Below, piece by piece: positions 23,079 through 34,692 of a DNA stretch of 64,000 nt. The position numbers were made by a program, and so were the translations under genes. Every line of letters begins with the position of its first letter. The stretch's first letter is position 1. Origin of the DNA: Brachynemurus nebulosus (Eukaryota; Arthropoda; Insecta; Neuroptera; Myrmeleontidae); contig JAPWDM010000005.1 in NCBI GenBank assembly GCA_035578155.1, forward strand, positions 27,009,608-27,073,607. The letters run 5' to 3'. The notes under the pieces were generated by a model, which was given only the letters and a program-made list of their open reading frames with translations, did not search any database and was not told the origin of the DNA.

Positions 23079-23570
23079 TTTTTTTCACTCACTACTTATT
23101 TTTTGGGGAGGAAATTTAAAATGTAGCAAATAGGGAGGAAATTTAAAATTTTCCTTACGTGATAAAATAAGGTAGGTACCTTATTTACTGTCCTATAACT
23201 TGCTTATTTTTTTTTTTTTTTTAATCTCAACAAAATCATATTCGTAATGTATTATGTATTCTATACATAATTAGCTTTCAAAAAATTCGATTTTTTGATC
23301 GAATGTTTATTAAAGATCGATTAATTCAGAATAATAATCGGTATTAATTTTTGCTCTATGTTCAATAAATTTTAAAACAGTTTGCCCAACAATTTTGTTA
23401 ATGGCACATCCAGAATTTTGTATTGTTTAAATTGTAATAAATGGCTTTGCAACCCTATGAACTTGTTTAAGGCCCATTTGTATTATTGTTTTTATTAATA
23501 TGAAGATTTTATTGTAAGAGAAAAAAAAATTTAATTGTCTTTAGATGTAAATTTATGGATATAATTTATA
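23079..23570. other. AT-rich spacer
   Basis: Nothing recognised apart from a 15-nt poly-T run near 23208-23222. Confidence 0.35.
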
Positions 23571-23740
23571 CAGAGTGTTTCACAAAAGATTTAATTTTGA
23601 TAGTAAAATTCAAATTGTGACACAATTTTGTGAAGCACCTCCTTGAATTTTGATTCCTAAAAATATATATATTGTACAGTTTGCATTAAACGATGAAAAC
23701 TGAAATTTTTTTGAGTCATGCAACTTTTTGAAACACTCCG
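23571..23740. mobile_element. mariner-type MITE (170 bp)
   Basis: TA flanks both ends (23569-23570, 23741-23742). The TIRs are CAGAGTGTTTCACAAAA and, read inward from the right, CGGAGTGTTTCAAAAAG. Size, TA target and GAGTGTTTCA termini fit a mariner-derived MITE. Non-coding. Confidence 0.75.
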
Positions 23741-23744
23741 TATC

Positions 23745-24728
23745 CACAATGTTGAACAAACTGAAAAAGAGACTAAATACACACTTTGAAGTGTGCAAAT
23801 AAAGATAGAAATAAATAGAATAATATCTACTAATTAACAAAACGAGATACTGCAAATAGTGTCAAGAGTATAATTTAAGAGATATTCAGTCCAGTTTTTT
23901 TCAATTGAAATATTCGATTTTAATTGGTATGAAATTTTAAAAACTTTTTGTAATGAAATATAACACTTTTTTGCAACTTTAAGTTTTTTTCTTGGAAGGG
24001 ATTGGAACTCTAAGCTATAGTACAGTATCATTGTTCCAATTAGTCTAAAAAGAAGACTGCTCAAAAAATATTCGAAAGTTATAACTTAAAAATTTCACTA
24101 AGTATTTCCTATAAACGAAGCCTAAAAATGGAGAAAGGAATACAAGAGTCTCAATTTCATTTTAAAATATCTTCTTAACGATATCTCACACGATAGGGTA
24201 CACGAAAATAATGATTTATGAAGTTACGAAAAACAAGAATTACTTCCATCTTCCAACATTTCCCTTAACAATTTTGCCTTGAATTTTCTGGAAATGTTTT
24301 CTAACACCAAAATAACGCGAAATTTCATTTACCAAGCACCACTTCTCCTACTTTAAACATTATTTCTGAATTTTCGAAGATTTGATTGCCTATATCTCCA
24401 AAATTTACAAACAAAATCGATATAATTACGAAATCAAGCGCTAGGAGTTCTTTTTTAAATTTATTAGATCCACGACTGAAAAGTTACGGCGCGGGAGGGA
24501 GGGGACAAAAAAGCCACACAATGAAACCCAACATTTTGCAAACGGGGCTTACAAATGAAAAATAGTAAAAGAATATTTTAGGAATTCATATCTAACTTAA
24601 CCTTCCTCTTAGAAACATATCTAAGGATTAGGTTATCCATACGATGTGATACGTGGAAAAAAATTTAATTTCGTCTTTCCATTATGAAAAAATATTTTAA
24701 GAAGAATACGGAAATTTTTTTTTGCTGT
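23745..24728. other. Spacer with partial similarity to 30.3 kb
   Basis: The stretch near 24175-24420 (GATATCTCACACGATAGGGT onward) resembles 30325-30550 (GATATCTCACGCGACAATGT onward) in order and wording, so a decayed dispersed repeat is likely. No ends were identified. Confidence 0.35.
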
Positions 24729-24729
24729 A

Positions 24730-25305
24730 ATGTAAAAGCCCCTATACTGGAACGCGATCATACGTCCGAACAGTTTTGACATTTATATATTAATGAAGTT
24801 ATTTCTGAAAGTAACCTCTGATAACAAAAATTATAATTAAGAGAATTATCATTTTTCAATTTAAATTCACCTCGCATTTAATGTTTCCTTACTTAATTAA
24901 AGAAATACATATATATATTAAACAATTTTTGCTGAATATAGTATTTTGATCCTTTATTTACGTCTGATACTTAAACCATTCTATGTTTCCTACTTTGACG
25001 TCTAGATGTCACTCTATGTGTCATATTACTCATATTACACGTTTGTTTGTATATCGGTTCCCAACTCCTAGTATCATGAATATTTCTTTGTTTGGATACA
25101 GAAGTCGACATTTTGTAAAAGAAAAACATTAATAAATAAAAATTTTTGGGTTGTATTTTTTTAAAAAACATATTTATTGGATTAAAAAAACTTTCATTTA
25201 TGCTTATTAAGAAAAAAAAATGGGTGTTTAATTTATTTATCAATTTTTATAAGCCAGTTTAATTAGACACATAACAATAGTGTTCCGGTATAGGGGCTTT
25301 TACGT
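24730..25305. mobile_element. TA-flanked non-autonomous DNA transposon (family A), copy 2
   Basis: TA lies at 24728-24729 and 25306-25307. The TIRs are ATGTAAAAGCCCC on the left and, on the right, GGGGCTTTTACGT. The interior is homologous to the 2093-3473 copy in reverse orientation; for example CTTACTTAATTAAAGAAATA here matches the complement of 3070-3095, but without the piggyBac-like insert. At 576 bp it is about half the length of copy 1 (1160 bp after removing the insert). Confidence 0.8.
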
Positions 25306-25334
25306 TATATTAGCTAAGATTTACACCTGTAGCA

Positions 25335-25676
25335 TGTATACCCAATTTCAAATACAATCGAGCATGAGTCATCTTTAAAGAATTAAATAATTCTTTTATT
25401 CGAAACAAATCAATCTTCTATTATTTTCTAAAAACAAACTGCATAGGTATTTAAAATTTATGCAAGTGCAATAATGAAAGAGGTAAAGCTAAGAAAACGG
25501 AAATTTTTTAAATTCGTAGCTGATGAATCATGGTTAAATTTACGTGAAATGGATTATATAATTATACATATATGTAAAATTTCATGTTCAGAGGCCGAGA
25601 GATGTAAGAATTATGGCGATGTAGTAGAGGAACGGACGAAAAATGCAGTTAATTTTGATCATGATAAATGATAAAT
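25335..25676 (+). repeat. Dispersed repeat with small ORF, copy 3 (longest)
   Basis: It shares the upstream block and start of the repeats at 803 and 4830. The frame 25474-25671 (65 codons) begins MKEVKLRKRKFFKF and continues VADESWLNLREMD. It then diverges into EAERCKNYGDVVEERTKN before stopping at 25669-25671. The conserved core is a basic RKRK cluster followed by (S/A)DE(A/S)WLNL. No family is recognised. The shared amino-acid core across three copies argues that it was once coding in a transposable element. Confidence 0.6.
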
Positions 25677-25679
25677 TAT

Positions 25680-26549
25680 GCACAAAGTAATTAAATTCAC
25701 ATACATAATGTACATACAAAAATCAATTACAAATTTTAAAACAAAGGACTGATTGTAAATTTTTTAATAATTACACACAAATATAATATGATAATACCTA
25801 TATTTATGTGTTTTTGTATTTTGAGTACACACTAAATATAAACGTTATAAACACTACACCGTACATGCAACACACCTTGTCAACAACATTGGCGTAAAAT
25901 TCATGAGATATGACACAAGTGTGTTGGAATTCCACTTGTCACAACAGCAGCGCACCCGATGGAGATATATAAAATTACAATTATTATTACATAGTTTATT
26001 TACAAAAAAAATTACGGGCGGGAGAGGAAAATTTATTAATGACATAAGTACCGAAAATATCGGAGCATCCGTAAACCCAAATGGCATTCGAATAAAATCA
26101 AAATTGTATAAAATCCAAACGGATTTTCGAAAGAAAAAAAAATAATAAAATGTCACAATAATAAGACAATAAAATTAAAAAAAAAATTTTATATACACCT
26201 TGACATTTCCAAACAGGCCGTATGTTGGTTATGTCAGACCAGGCAAGTGGCTAGCAGGCTGGCGTATGAGAATAATGCAAGTGACATCATTTCAAATATA
26301 GAACATAACTTCACATTCTATGATTGCACGCACACAAATATAAATCTGAAAATAAAACAACATTATGTTCAGAGTGTGTGGCCTAAGATACAATTTTATT
26401 GAGAAAATGTCACAGACATATTTATTTATTCAACTATGTAGATATTATGCTAATTGTAGCATACAGAACGACCAATATGAACTTTTGAATGATGTCATAT
26501 TATATGTTCTGGAATCACTGTTTTTTTTTTCTTTTTATTTATGTTACTA
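25680..26549. other. Spacer
   Basis: Overlapping plus/minus frames at 25854-26156 carry no recognised domain. Confidence 0.3.
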
Positions 26550-27191
26550 CATTCGAATTTCTTTATGAGTCCGCTTACGGGGCTGTAGGAGAATATAATT
26601 ATAAGAATTCCTGTATCCCCACCTGTGCTTAGTAGTCGCCCGCCGTAACTCGCACTTCCCCTACTTTTCAAGCATGTGAGTGTGTACTTATTTATAATCA
26701 AATAGACCGGACGTTTAGTGTAGTACATATTACCATTCGTTAGAAGCGGAACAAAATCTACCTATTTTTAATAAATACATTTACTAATATTTTCTAAATG
26801 CGTTCTCTAGTTTGTGTGACAGGAGTTTAAACCATACTGTCCACACATATTTTCTTTAAAAAATTTTTTAAAATCTTTTGTAGAAATTTTAAATAATATT
26901 GTTAGTCAAATAAAGTTTGTAATCTAATCCGCACGATGAACGAACAAAACTTGTTTTGATCAACTACAAATGTATTATGTAAACACGGACCTATAAAAAA
27001 AATTATTTTAGTGAATAAAAAGATTCTTACCGGATGATTTATGAGTTGCACTATTAACCATCAACAAAAATGTTCCGGTCTTATAACGAGAGACTGAAAT
27101 GAATTCTTTTCGGTCATGGAGGGGGAATGTTTACAATAGAAATATAAATCGGCGGACTCATAACGAGCGGACTCATAGCGAAGGTCAGTTG
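26550..27191. mobile_element. pogo/Tigger-like element remnant
   Basis: The right end reads, inward on minus, CAACTGACCTTCGCTATGAG then TCCGC, and is followed by TA (27192-27193). The left end CATTCGAATTTCTTTATGAG then TCCGC starts right after TA (26548-26549) and matches 18 of 25 positions. A subterminal repeat, GTTATGAGTCCGCC, lies inside the right end. CA(G/A)-start, TA target and NCGNTATNAGTCCG-type repeats are typical of the pogo/Tigger group. No DDE domain is visible. Confidence 0.65.
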
Positions 27192-27194
27192 TAG

Positions 27195-28780
27195 TTTTAT
27201 TTATTGTGGGAATATTGCATATATGTAAGATAAAATTTTAGTTTTCCTGGCCCCAAAATATCTATAAAATAAAGGAGAAATTTTTTCGATATTTCACTTA
27301 ATTTTCGAGACAGTATGTATAATCCATTTAACAAAATGAAAATACACGATCAATGGAGATGGTACACGGACTTCTCCCATTATTTACCACACACTTTTAT
27401 CCAATCTTTTAGGGGGTATTCTAGTCTAGAGGCTCGATTTTAGAGTGATTTTACGGGCGTAATAAAAAAAAAAAAAAAACAGTACACATTTTTAGTACCT
27501 ATCCATTTTTTTAACAGTTTTTTATTGATATTTGAAAAATATAAAAATTTATAAAAATTTAAAAAAAATTCAAAATTGAAATTGGTACAGGCCGGCAAAG
27601 TGGGGACTCAAAAAAAGGTGTCTCCTGGTTGACGTGATTCCAAACGTCCTGGTGATCTAAAACATATAATTTTAGTCAATTCTTAATAAACAAGGATGTA
27701 GATTTAGTTGGACGTAGCCGATTTGAAAAAATAAATTTTTTCATAAAATGGCGTTCATTTAACAAAATCATTTTTTCGCCTCCTTTTTTGAACTTTGGAA
27801 ATTTTTTAAAAATAGTAAAAAAAAAAAAAAATCCAAAAACCCCAACGTTGGACCAATTTTGATAGTATTAAGAAGGTCTGTACCAAATTTCAAGTAAATC
27901 GGTGCATTAGAACTTGAGATATCATGTCAACCGTATGAAAAAAAGTAGTTTCGAGTTATAAATTACTCAAAATTTGAATTTAACACTGAAAAGATAGGTA
28001 TACAGTACACAGGGAAAAAATCACCAGAACTTTAAAAATAATTCGAATTTCTGTAAATCCTTTTAGAGGCTTATTCTTAAAGGTCTAAACTTTGAAAATA
28101 TGAAAAAAAAAAAATAAAAATAGTTTTCTTCCAATTTCTAAACTAGAATAACTCCTTAAGTGATTTTACGTTTAAACTTCATCTTGTCTTAAATTTCGCA
28201 TCTTATCATATTACTAACGTTATATTTGAAACAAAAGTAAAGTGAACTGATTCGAAACTACTTCTAATCGGCTATATAACCACGCCAATTACGAAAAAAC
28301 TGACTAAGACAATTAAAGAAACCAGTGGACATTATTTGACGTTTTAAACTGTCAAATAATTGCAAAAAATTAAGTTTTTGTTTTTTTTTTTTTTTTTTTT
28401 TTTTACATAGTAACAAGAAAAACAAGGAGTTCATTCCATGCACTCACCGTTAAAATATTTTTAATTTACGCATGCACAATAAATATCATTACCCTCATTA
28501 TAGGGGGCCTAACTACTCTTAAAATTTTTAGCGAAATGGGATTATTAGGAAATATGATATCGACATTTAATGGAATTTCACGATTCTAGCGTTGTGACTA
28601 CCATTATTTTAATTGCAATGAAATTCATACGAATCGAAAATAATCGAATAGTTCCAAACTCATAGTTAATGACAAGTAGATACAAAACCAAAATTATTGG
28701 TCAGGAAAATTTAAAACGCAAAAAAAGTGATCACAATATTGCTTCTGCTATTTTGGTAGTCTGAGAAACAAAATAAGCTA
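27195..28780. other. Spacer with low-complexity A and T runs
   Basis: This stretch holds long A/T homopolymers (near 27463, 27818, 28381). The block around 27574-27960 contains TACCAAATTTCAAGTAAATC-type wording often seen in insect TEs, but no ends were identified. Confidence 0.3.
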
Positions 28781-29155
28781 CCGTAGACTCTCGTTAATTC
28801 AAACTTGCGATAATTCGAAACTATAATTCAAAGGTATCACGAGTTCCCTACAAAATCTCTTTATATTTTGAACTAAAACTAGACATTTTTATACACTTGG
28901 TAATTCGAACGAAAAAATCATTGCTACGTAACAAAACGACGCGTTAATTCGAACTCATCGGCGTTAAACACTCGACAATTCAAAGTTACAGAGAGAAAGA
29001 GACAGAAAGATTGTAAGTACATTTTGAGACAAATTCAAGTTCATTGATCGCAAATGCTTAAAAAATTAAAACTGTTACCTGTGATAATTCGAACCTCTCT
29101 ATAATTCGTAATATTTTAAGAGTCCCTCGAGTTTCGAATTAACGAGAGTCGACTG
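28781..29155 (-). mobile_element. pogo/Tigger-like MITE, copy 2
   Basis: It is 375 bp with TA at 28779-28780 and 29156-29157. The ends are CCGTAGACTCTCGTTAATTC and GAATTAACGAGAGTCGACTG. It is the reverse-orientation counterpart of 11908-12285 over its full length (shared GATAATTCGAA repeats and a central ACGACGCGTTAATTCGAAC). Non-coding. Confidence 0.85.
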
Positions 29156-29159
29156 TATA

Positions 29160-30552
29160 ATAGTTTGCAATCGAGGTTCCTAATGTCTAGTTGTCCCAAG
29201 ACTTTTTTAATGGTATATATGTATATGAAGGCCTTTACTGGTACGGTTACCACAGCAACGAAGACTACCATATGGCCTATTGTCACTCTAACTGAACAAA
29301 AAAAATCAAATTCTTGGTTGATTTAAGAGAACTTGAAGTACAAGGAGTCACTCTGACAGAAGAAACAATTTAGTAGCAAATTAAAAGATGCACCATTACA
29401 GAAAAAAAAATTACCTACATTCAAAATTGGACTGAATTATCATTTAGTCAGTTAGTTATGTAACAGCTAACATTTGGGAATTCAATGTACAAAAAAAAAA
29501 AAATCATGAATATTATATGAAAGCCGTTTTTACTATTATAATATGTTCACATATTCATATGTATAATATTACAATCAAAAATATATAAAATGGCAGACTA
29601 ATTTTAATAAATCAACGAAAGTTTCACTCCAACCCGACTACACAACTCGTAGTCCATAGTTTGAGAATCCATAGTAGCTGTACATTATTTATACTATATA
29701 AAATCATAATAATAGTATCAAACGGTACAACGGATTGGGGTACGGTCTGGTATTTTATATGTATATAGGGGTACCATTTTACCCATAGTTATTATAAATT
29801 TATAGAAAGTTGGCAAATGTCCAGCTAGCTAGGCTATAGAATTCCATCCAATTCCAGGACACTGATATGAGGATGATGGCATCAGTTCACTTATTCCCCT
29901 GTAGTTTAGTTACACAGTTTGCACATGTGTGCTGTGCTCGCGAATGTTATCGGACCGCTTTTTTGTCCTGGGATTACAGTTTTTCTCTATGTAGTTTGCG
30001 CAGGATTGGTCATCAATAGTTTTAAGATTATAAAATTTATGGAGACCTAAATGCCCAAAAGTTTTAAAAGCATTAAAGCCCGTATCACACGATGGGCTGC
30101 TGTGCTGGACACTATGATGGATTCCCTGCAACACTGGCTGCATACGATGTGTCTTGCTGACTTGGGTTTGTAAATGTTTCCAATGCGTTTACCATCACGA
30201 CTACCTGCTATTACCTGCTTTTTTCGATTTTTTTTGGATCCAGAGTTGTTTGCCATAATTCGTAAACGAGGATTAAAAATTAAAAGTGGTTAAAGAAACA
30301 TCAACCTTACAGTTTTTTTAATGATATCTCACGCGACAATGTGTTATGTGGAATCACTTCTGAAACTACATACTTACGAAACGAAAATTTTCTCTGTTTT
30401 TCAGAATTTTTCATAAAGATCTGGATTTGATTTTTGGGAAATGTATTTCGAAATATACTTCGATGCAAAACTTCATTTACTTTAAACCATTTTCTCTACT
30501 TCAAATTTCTTTTTGAATTTACGAAAATCTACTTGTCAAAAATTATTAATAT
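29160..30552. other. Spacer with unassigned minus-strand ORF
   Basis: The minus frame 30047-30256 starts MANNSGSKKNRKKQVIAGSR and is rich in basic residues; I do not recognise it. Its far end overlaps GCCCGTATCACACGATGGG (~30078), which resembles a Harbinger-type terminus, but no partner end was seen. Confidence 0.3.
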
Positions 30553-30716
30553 AGACCAAATCAATTAAAAATGGTCTAACATCGTTAACAAATGAAGCAA
30601 AATTAGACGAACCAGCTTACGTTACTACTCAAAAGAGACAGAAAACCAGGTTCGTCTGATTTTGTTTGTTTGACGACGTCAGACCATTATTTAATTGATT
30701 TGATCTATACAACAGT
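30553..30716. repeat. Imperfect ~60-bp-arm hairpin
   Basis: AGACCAAATCAATTAAAAAT through TTAGACGAACC on the left pairs with GGTTCGTCTGATTTTG through AATTGATTTGATCT on the right, with a ~42-nt loop and scattered mismatches. Length and mismatch pattern suit either a decayed MITE or a hairpin-RNA precursor. No TSD is obvious. Confidence 0.75.
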
Positions 30717-30719
30717 TTC

Positions 30720-31660
30720 TAAGATCTCCACTTTTAGCATATTTGTACGAAATTTCTTATTTATAGGCAAAAAATGTAGAAATTATCCAAGTGCGTACGG
30801 GTCACTCAGAGCCATGTAAAAGAAATTTTCATATAAAAAAATTATAAATATTTATACAACGACCTTTAACGAAAACCACTGGAGAGACTCAAATTAGACT
30901 TCCGGTGTATTTTAAAAGATACATCAAAAAATCAAAAAAAAAAAAATCAGTAAAACATTTTTTTAAAAATAATAAACATTTTTTCCTCTTACGAAATATT
31001 TCGGCTGGTCAGTGTTTTCTCTCCATTCCTCTGTCTATCCTTCAAATCATTCGACACGTTCGATCATTTTCAGTTCAACACTGAAACATCTATAATTTTC
31101 AAAAAATCATTTCTTCTTTCGACTGACATCGTAGAAAGGTCAGTTATATGATTATTGACCCGAATCGTGATGTTATATTTTCGGATAGTAACTGAAACAG
31201 TGGCGGTCCACTAATAACACATACATATGATTCACTGTTTAAAAATAAAACATTGGTGTTTATTTATAAAATTTTGTTTTGGTGTTGACTACGTCATTTT
31301 GTTCGAAAATTTTGTGTATAAATTTGCATGGATGATGTTGGATCACTCAACAGTTCATCAAATGATTTATATTTACTAATGAAAAAGAAAAGTTGAAATT
31401 TTATAAATTTATTATATAGGTATTTACTGTAATGAGTTAATGACTAATGAAATAAAATGAATAAAAATTGTACGAATGCATTTATCTGTAATATGCGGGA
31501 CTTATATTATATTATATGGACATTAACCCAATCACTTGCTGGTGTTAGACTACTTTCGCGCGGTTACCTTGTGATTTTTTTTTAAATACTTAAGTAAGTG
31601 TATTAATACTGAACAACTTGTAATATATGTCGGCATGATTTTTTTTTTTGGAATGTATTA
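30720..31660. other. Spacer, nothing recognised
   Basis: No bounded feature was found. Confidence 0.35.
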
Positions 31661-31661
31661 A

Positions 31662-31830
31662 AATACCCTTGTCGCAGCATCCTGCATAACATAGAGAATT
31701 TCCGTTTACAAAAATTTAATGGTTCAAAAACATTTTTTCCTCTTTCCACAAATGTAAAAAAATGTCGCAATAACTTGTAAATATAAAATTATAATATATT
31801 TTGGTAAAGTTTCAGATAAAATACATAAAG
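31662..31830 (+). mobile_element. HINE-like element, 5' fragment
   Basis: It begins TACCCTTGTCGCAGCATCCT then GCATAACATAGAGAATTTCC, the family's conserved start with the subterminal motif (consensus ATAGCGAATTTCC). It decays within ~150 bp and is followed by a pogo-like MITE. The TA core and 3' hairpin are missing. Confidence 0.65.
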
Positions 31831-31854
31831 TTTTAGCTAAATCAAATATAAATA

Positions 31855-32394
31855 CAGCTGGACTCTTTTTTATGCGGTCCTTTTTTGTGCGATTTTTTTA
31901 GGCGGTTTGTAAAAAATGACCATTAAAATGCATAATGTGAATAAAAATCACGAGTCAGTAAGAAACTTAAACAATTACTCTAATAACTTTCTTTGATAAA
32001 AATACTTTTTAACGGCTTTTAAGCATTTAATCAATACATTGCATAAGAACATAAGTTATTTATTGCATCATTTAATTTTGTTAAAGATGTATTTCTCAAA
32101 ATTTTCATAATATTATAAAACTGAAATAAAATGTTTTTACGTGTAAATTAATGCTTTATCTTGTTTATAGAAATAACTTCTAAGGAAATTTCCAAGTTTT
32201 GAGCGTTTTGAATGATGTTTTTTCGATGAAACTTTTTTTATACGGTCCCGACCAACCGCACAAAAAACAGTTTTTTGTAAAATCTGGATCGAACAATACT
32301 TTTGGTAGCTATTTATGATATTTTTGAATATATTTTTTTTTGTGCGATTTTTTTTATGCGGTCCCTATCCACCGCATAAAAAAGAGTTCAGCTG
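31855..32394. mobile_element. pogo-like MITE, TIR CAGCTGAACTCTTTTTTATG
   Basis: TA flanks both ends (31853-31854, 32395-32396). The left TIR is CAGCTGGACTCTTTTTTATG then CGGT; the right TIR, read inward, is CAGCTGAACTCTTTTTTATG then CGGT. GTGCGATTTTTTT and GCGGTCC motifs are repeated subterminally near both ends. A 5'-truncated relative lies at 57105-57482. Size is 540 bp; no transposase. The CAG start, TA target and repeated subterminal words suggest the pogo/Tigger group. Confidence 0.85.
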
Positions 32395-32446
32395 TACATC
32401 ATTTAAATAAAGCTATAATCTAGAAAATTCAATATATAATAATAAA

Positions 32447-32717
32447 ACAAAAATAAACAAACTCAAGTCGGGTATCTACAAATTAAATTGTCAAGATTGT
32501 AACTGTTTCTACATTGGACAAACTGGTAGAAATTTCGAAACGTGGAAAGAAGAACATTTCAGATCTTATAGGAACAAAAAATCCAATTCAGCCTTCACCA
32601 AGTATTTGATTAACACGGGCCACTCCAGAAAGGGACATCACAGTTTTGTACGAGTCTAATAGAGATAAAAAAATAACAATTCTAGAGGAAATGGAGAAAT
32701 CAGTAAAAATAATTTAG
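32447..32717 (+). pseudogene. Penelope-type GIY-YIG endonuclease domain, decayed
   Basis: The frame reads SGIYKLNCQDCNCFYIGQTG and continues into RNFETWKEEHFRSY, NSAFTKYLINTGH. GIY and YIG motifs are present, with a C-x-x-C pair between them, which is characteristic of Penelope-like endonucleases. The conserved arginine in T-R-x-x-E-H is replaced by tryptophan (TWKEEH). A frameshift near 32635 is needed to reach the second part (DITVLYESNRDKKITILEEM), which ends at a stop at 32715-32717. The domain is therefore probably inactive. In intact elements it cuts target DNA for retrotransposition. Confidence 0.85.
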
Positions 32718-33322
32718 ATTAACTTCTTGTACAAATATTTACAATTCATTTTTTATTTTCCATATTATAATTTATTTATCATAATTTTGTATACGACAGT
32801 ACTTACAATTAGTAATTTAGTTTATTCTCAAAAAATATTATTTCAGAAATGTTGTTTGCCCCCGCTCCTTCGAGACGCGTATCCTTAAATTTTGCGCGTA
32901 CCGTGTCGCGTGTCTGCTGCAGTTTCCCTTCACAATTTTCTAGATAAATATCGGCATAATTCCTTAAGAAGACGGTTGTAGACGCATACCTACCAAATCC
33001 TAGCTCTCACACCATTTTCCATGTCCTCCACCCACATGATAGTGAAATAAATAATTGTAATTATATAACTGTATGAATAAAGTTAGAAAAATAATGATGT
33101 GGGTGATTTGTCACGTGTCTGAACCTTGTTTTCAAACTGGTTTACCCATAATCCTGTACTCGCCTACTATCCCTACCTACTACTAATTCTATCATCCCCT
33201 ACCAATGAACTTAGTATATATAAAGCATTGTAGTCGATATAATTATTACTTTGCTTGAAAATGGGCTTTTAAGCTTGAAACAATTGTCATAATTAAAATA
33301 TAAACGATTCTTTGCTAACACA
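32447..33322 (+). mobile_element. Penelope-like retroelement, 3' portion
   Basis: This is the endonuclease-coding end (32447-32717) followed by ~600 bp of 3' UTR. The UTR contains TATATATAAAGC (33217) and then TTGAAAATGGG, a GCTT/AAGC stem and TTGAAACAATTGTC (~33255-33290). The element is then interrupted by a 940-bp foldback insertion; its last bases resume at 34263 with AGTAAGTAAAATATTTGTTTA. The reverse-transcriptase region is absent, as expected of a 5'-truncated copy. The 3' end sequence matches the arms of the inverted repeat at 13809-14015. Confidence 0.8.
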
Positions 33323-34262
33323 TAACACTAACCAATTGACACTCACCGATTTGAATGAAACATACTTATTAAGCAGCGAAAAATATTAAATCAGTGTTTT
33401 TTGTTTCGGCTGAATACGCTGTTTAGGGGTAGAAAACACGCCTCCACCTCTGGAAGTGAAAACAATAAATTATAGCTAATTATTTCTGAAATGATACACT
33501 TTCTGAAAAAGTGCTTAGGACCAAAGTTGTAGAGTTCAAAATGATACACTTGATGGTGACCTTGAAGTCGACCTTGAGGTCAATTAAATTTGGAATTAAT
33601 TAGCCGTAGTCGGACTTTATTCATATCCTGCATCTATAATCACTAGAGTGTGGACACTGGTCCGCACAAACGGTGTGATCAATTTTTTACAACGGGTTCT
33701 AGCATACACTACGTCGTCAAAAGTATGTGGACACCTTACCCCAGGGGGATGTCTACACTTTTGACACGGCAGTGTATCACAACATTAAGTACAGTACTGC
33801 GTCAAAAGTGTAGGCACCCCCCCCCCTGGGTTAAGGTGTCCCCATACTTTTAACGACGTAGTGTATGCTAGAACTCTATAAAAAAATTGATCACCCCGTT
33901 TGTGCGGACCAATGTCCTCATTCTAGTGATTATAAATGCAGGATCTGAATAAAGTCCGACAACGGCTAATTACTTCCAAATATAACTGACCTTGAAAATT
34001 GACCTCAAGGTCGACTTCAAGGTCACCAGCAAGTGCATCATTTTGAACTCTGCAACTTTTGTTCTAAGCATTTTTTTCAGAAAGTGTATCGTTTCAGAAA
34101 TAAATAGCCATAATTGCTTTCACTTTCAGAGGTTGAGGGGTGTTTTCTGCCCCTAAACAGTGTATTCAACCGAAACAAAAAACACGTGTTTAATATTTTT
34201 CGATACTTAATAAGTATGTTAAGTTTCGTTCAAATTGGTGAGTGTCCAATTGGGTAGTGTTA
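33323..34262. mobile_element. 940-bp foldback element inserted in Penelope-like 3' UTR
   Basis: Nearly the whole segment is an inverted repeat with ~470-bp arms meeting near 33785-33792. The outer ends are TAACACTAACCAATTGACAC and, mirrored, GTGTCCAATTGGGTAGTGTTA. Along both arms GGTCGACTTCAAGGTCACC, GTTTGTGCGGACC and CCTAAACAG-type blocks recur in mirror order. The centre holds two ~75-bp sub-hairpins (33705-33776, 33790-33865) whose ends, TACACTACGTCGTCAAAAGT and GTGGACACC, resemble Tc1-like TIRs. It is flanked by the two halves of one Penelope-like 3' UTR. No coding sequence. Confidence 0.85.
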
Positions 34263-34299
34263 CTAGTAAGTAAAATATTTGTTTACTTTCTATTTATAA

Positions 34300-34692
34300 T
34301 ATTAGCAGTCTCTTGCACTTTAGTGTAGACCCGTCACTGATTGATAAATTTTTCCTATTTAAATGAAATACATATAATTTATTTATACCCATCAAGGTTA
34401 CAAGGGCGAATGTCCTCCCACATGTAAATGACACTTTGTACTTTTGATGACAACAGAATCGACGTTTTTTTATGTATTTTTAGATAGAATACATTAAAAT
34501 TAATGGCTAATACCACCTTCTGTTCACCGATTCACATTTGGAATTTTTTCGATTTATTAAAATATGCCGATTTTATGATAGATTTTCGACTGATTTGCCG
34601 AAAACAAAAACAACAATTCTCTTTAAATCGACGCCATTTTGTGAAAAATCAATTAATCTAATAAATCATACGATGTTCACTAGAGAAATTCA
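34300..34692. other. Spacer, nothing recognised
   Basis: AT-rich; no gene or TIR seen. Confidence 0.3.
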
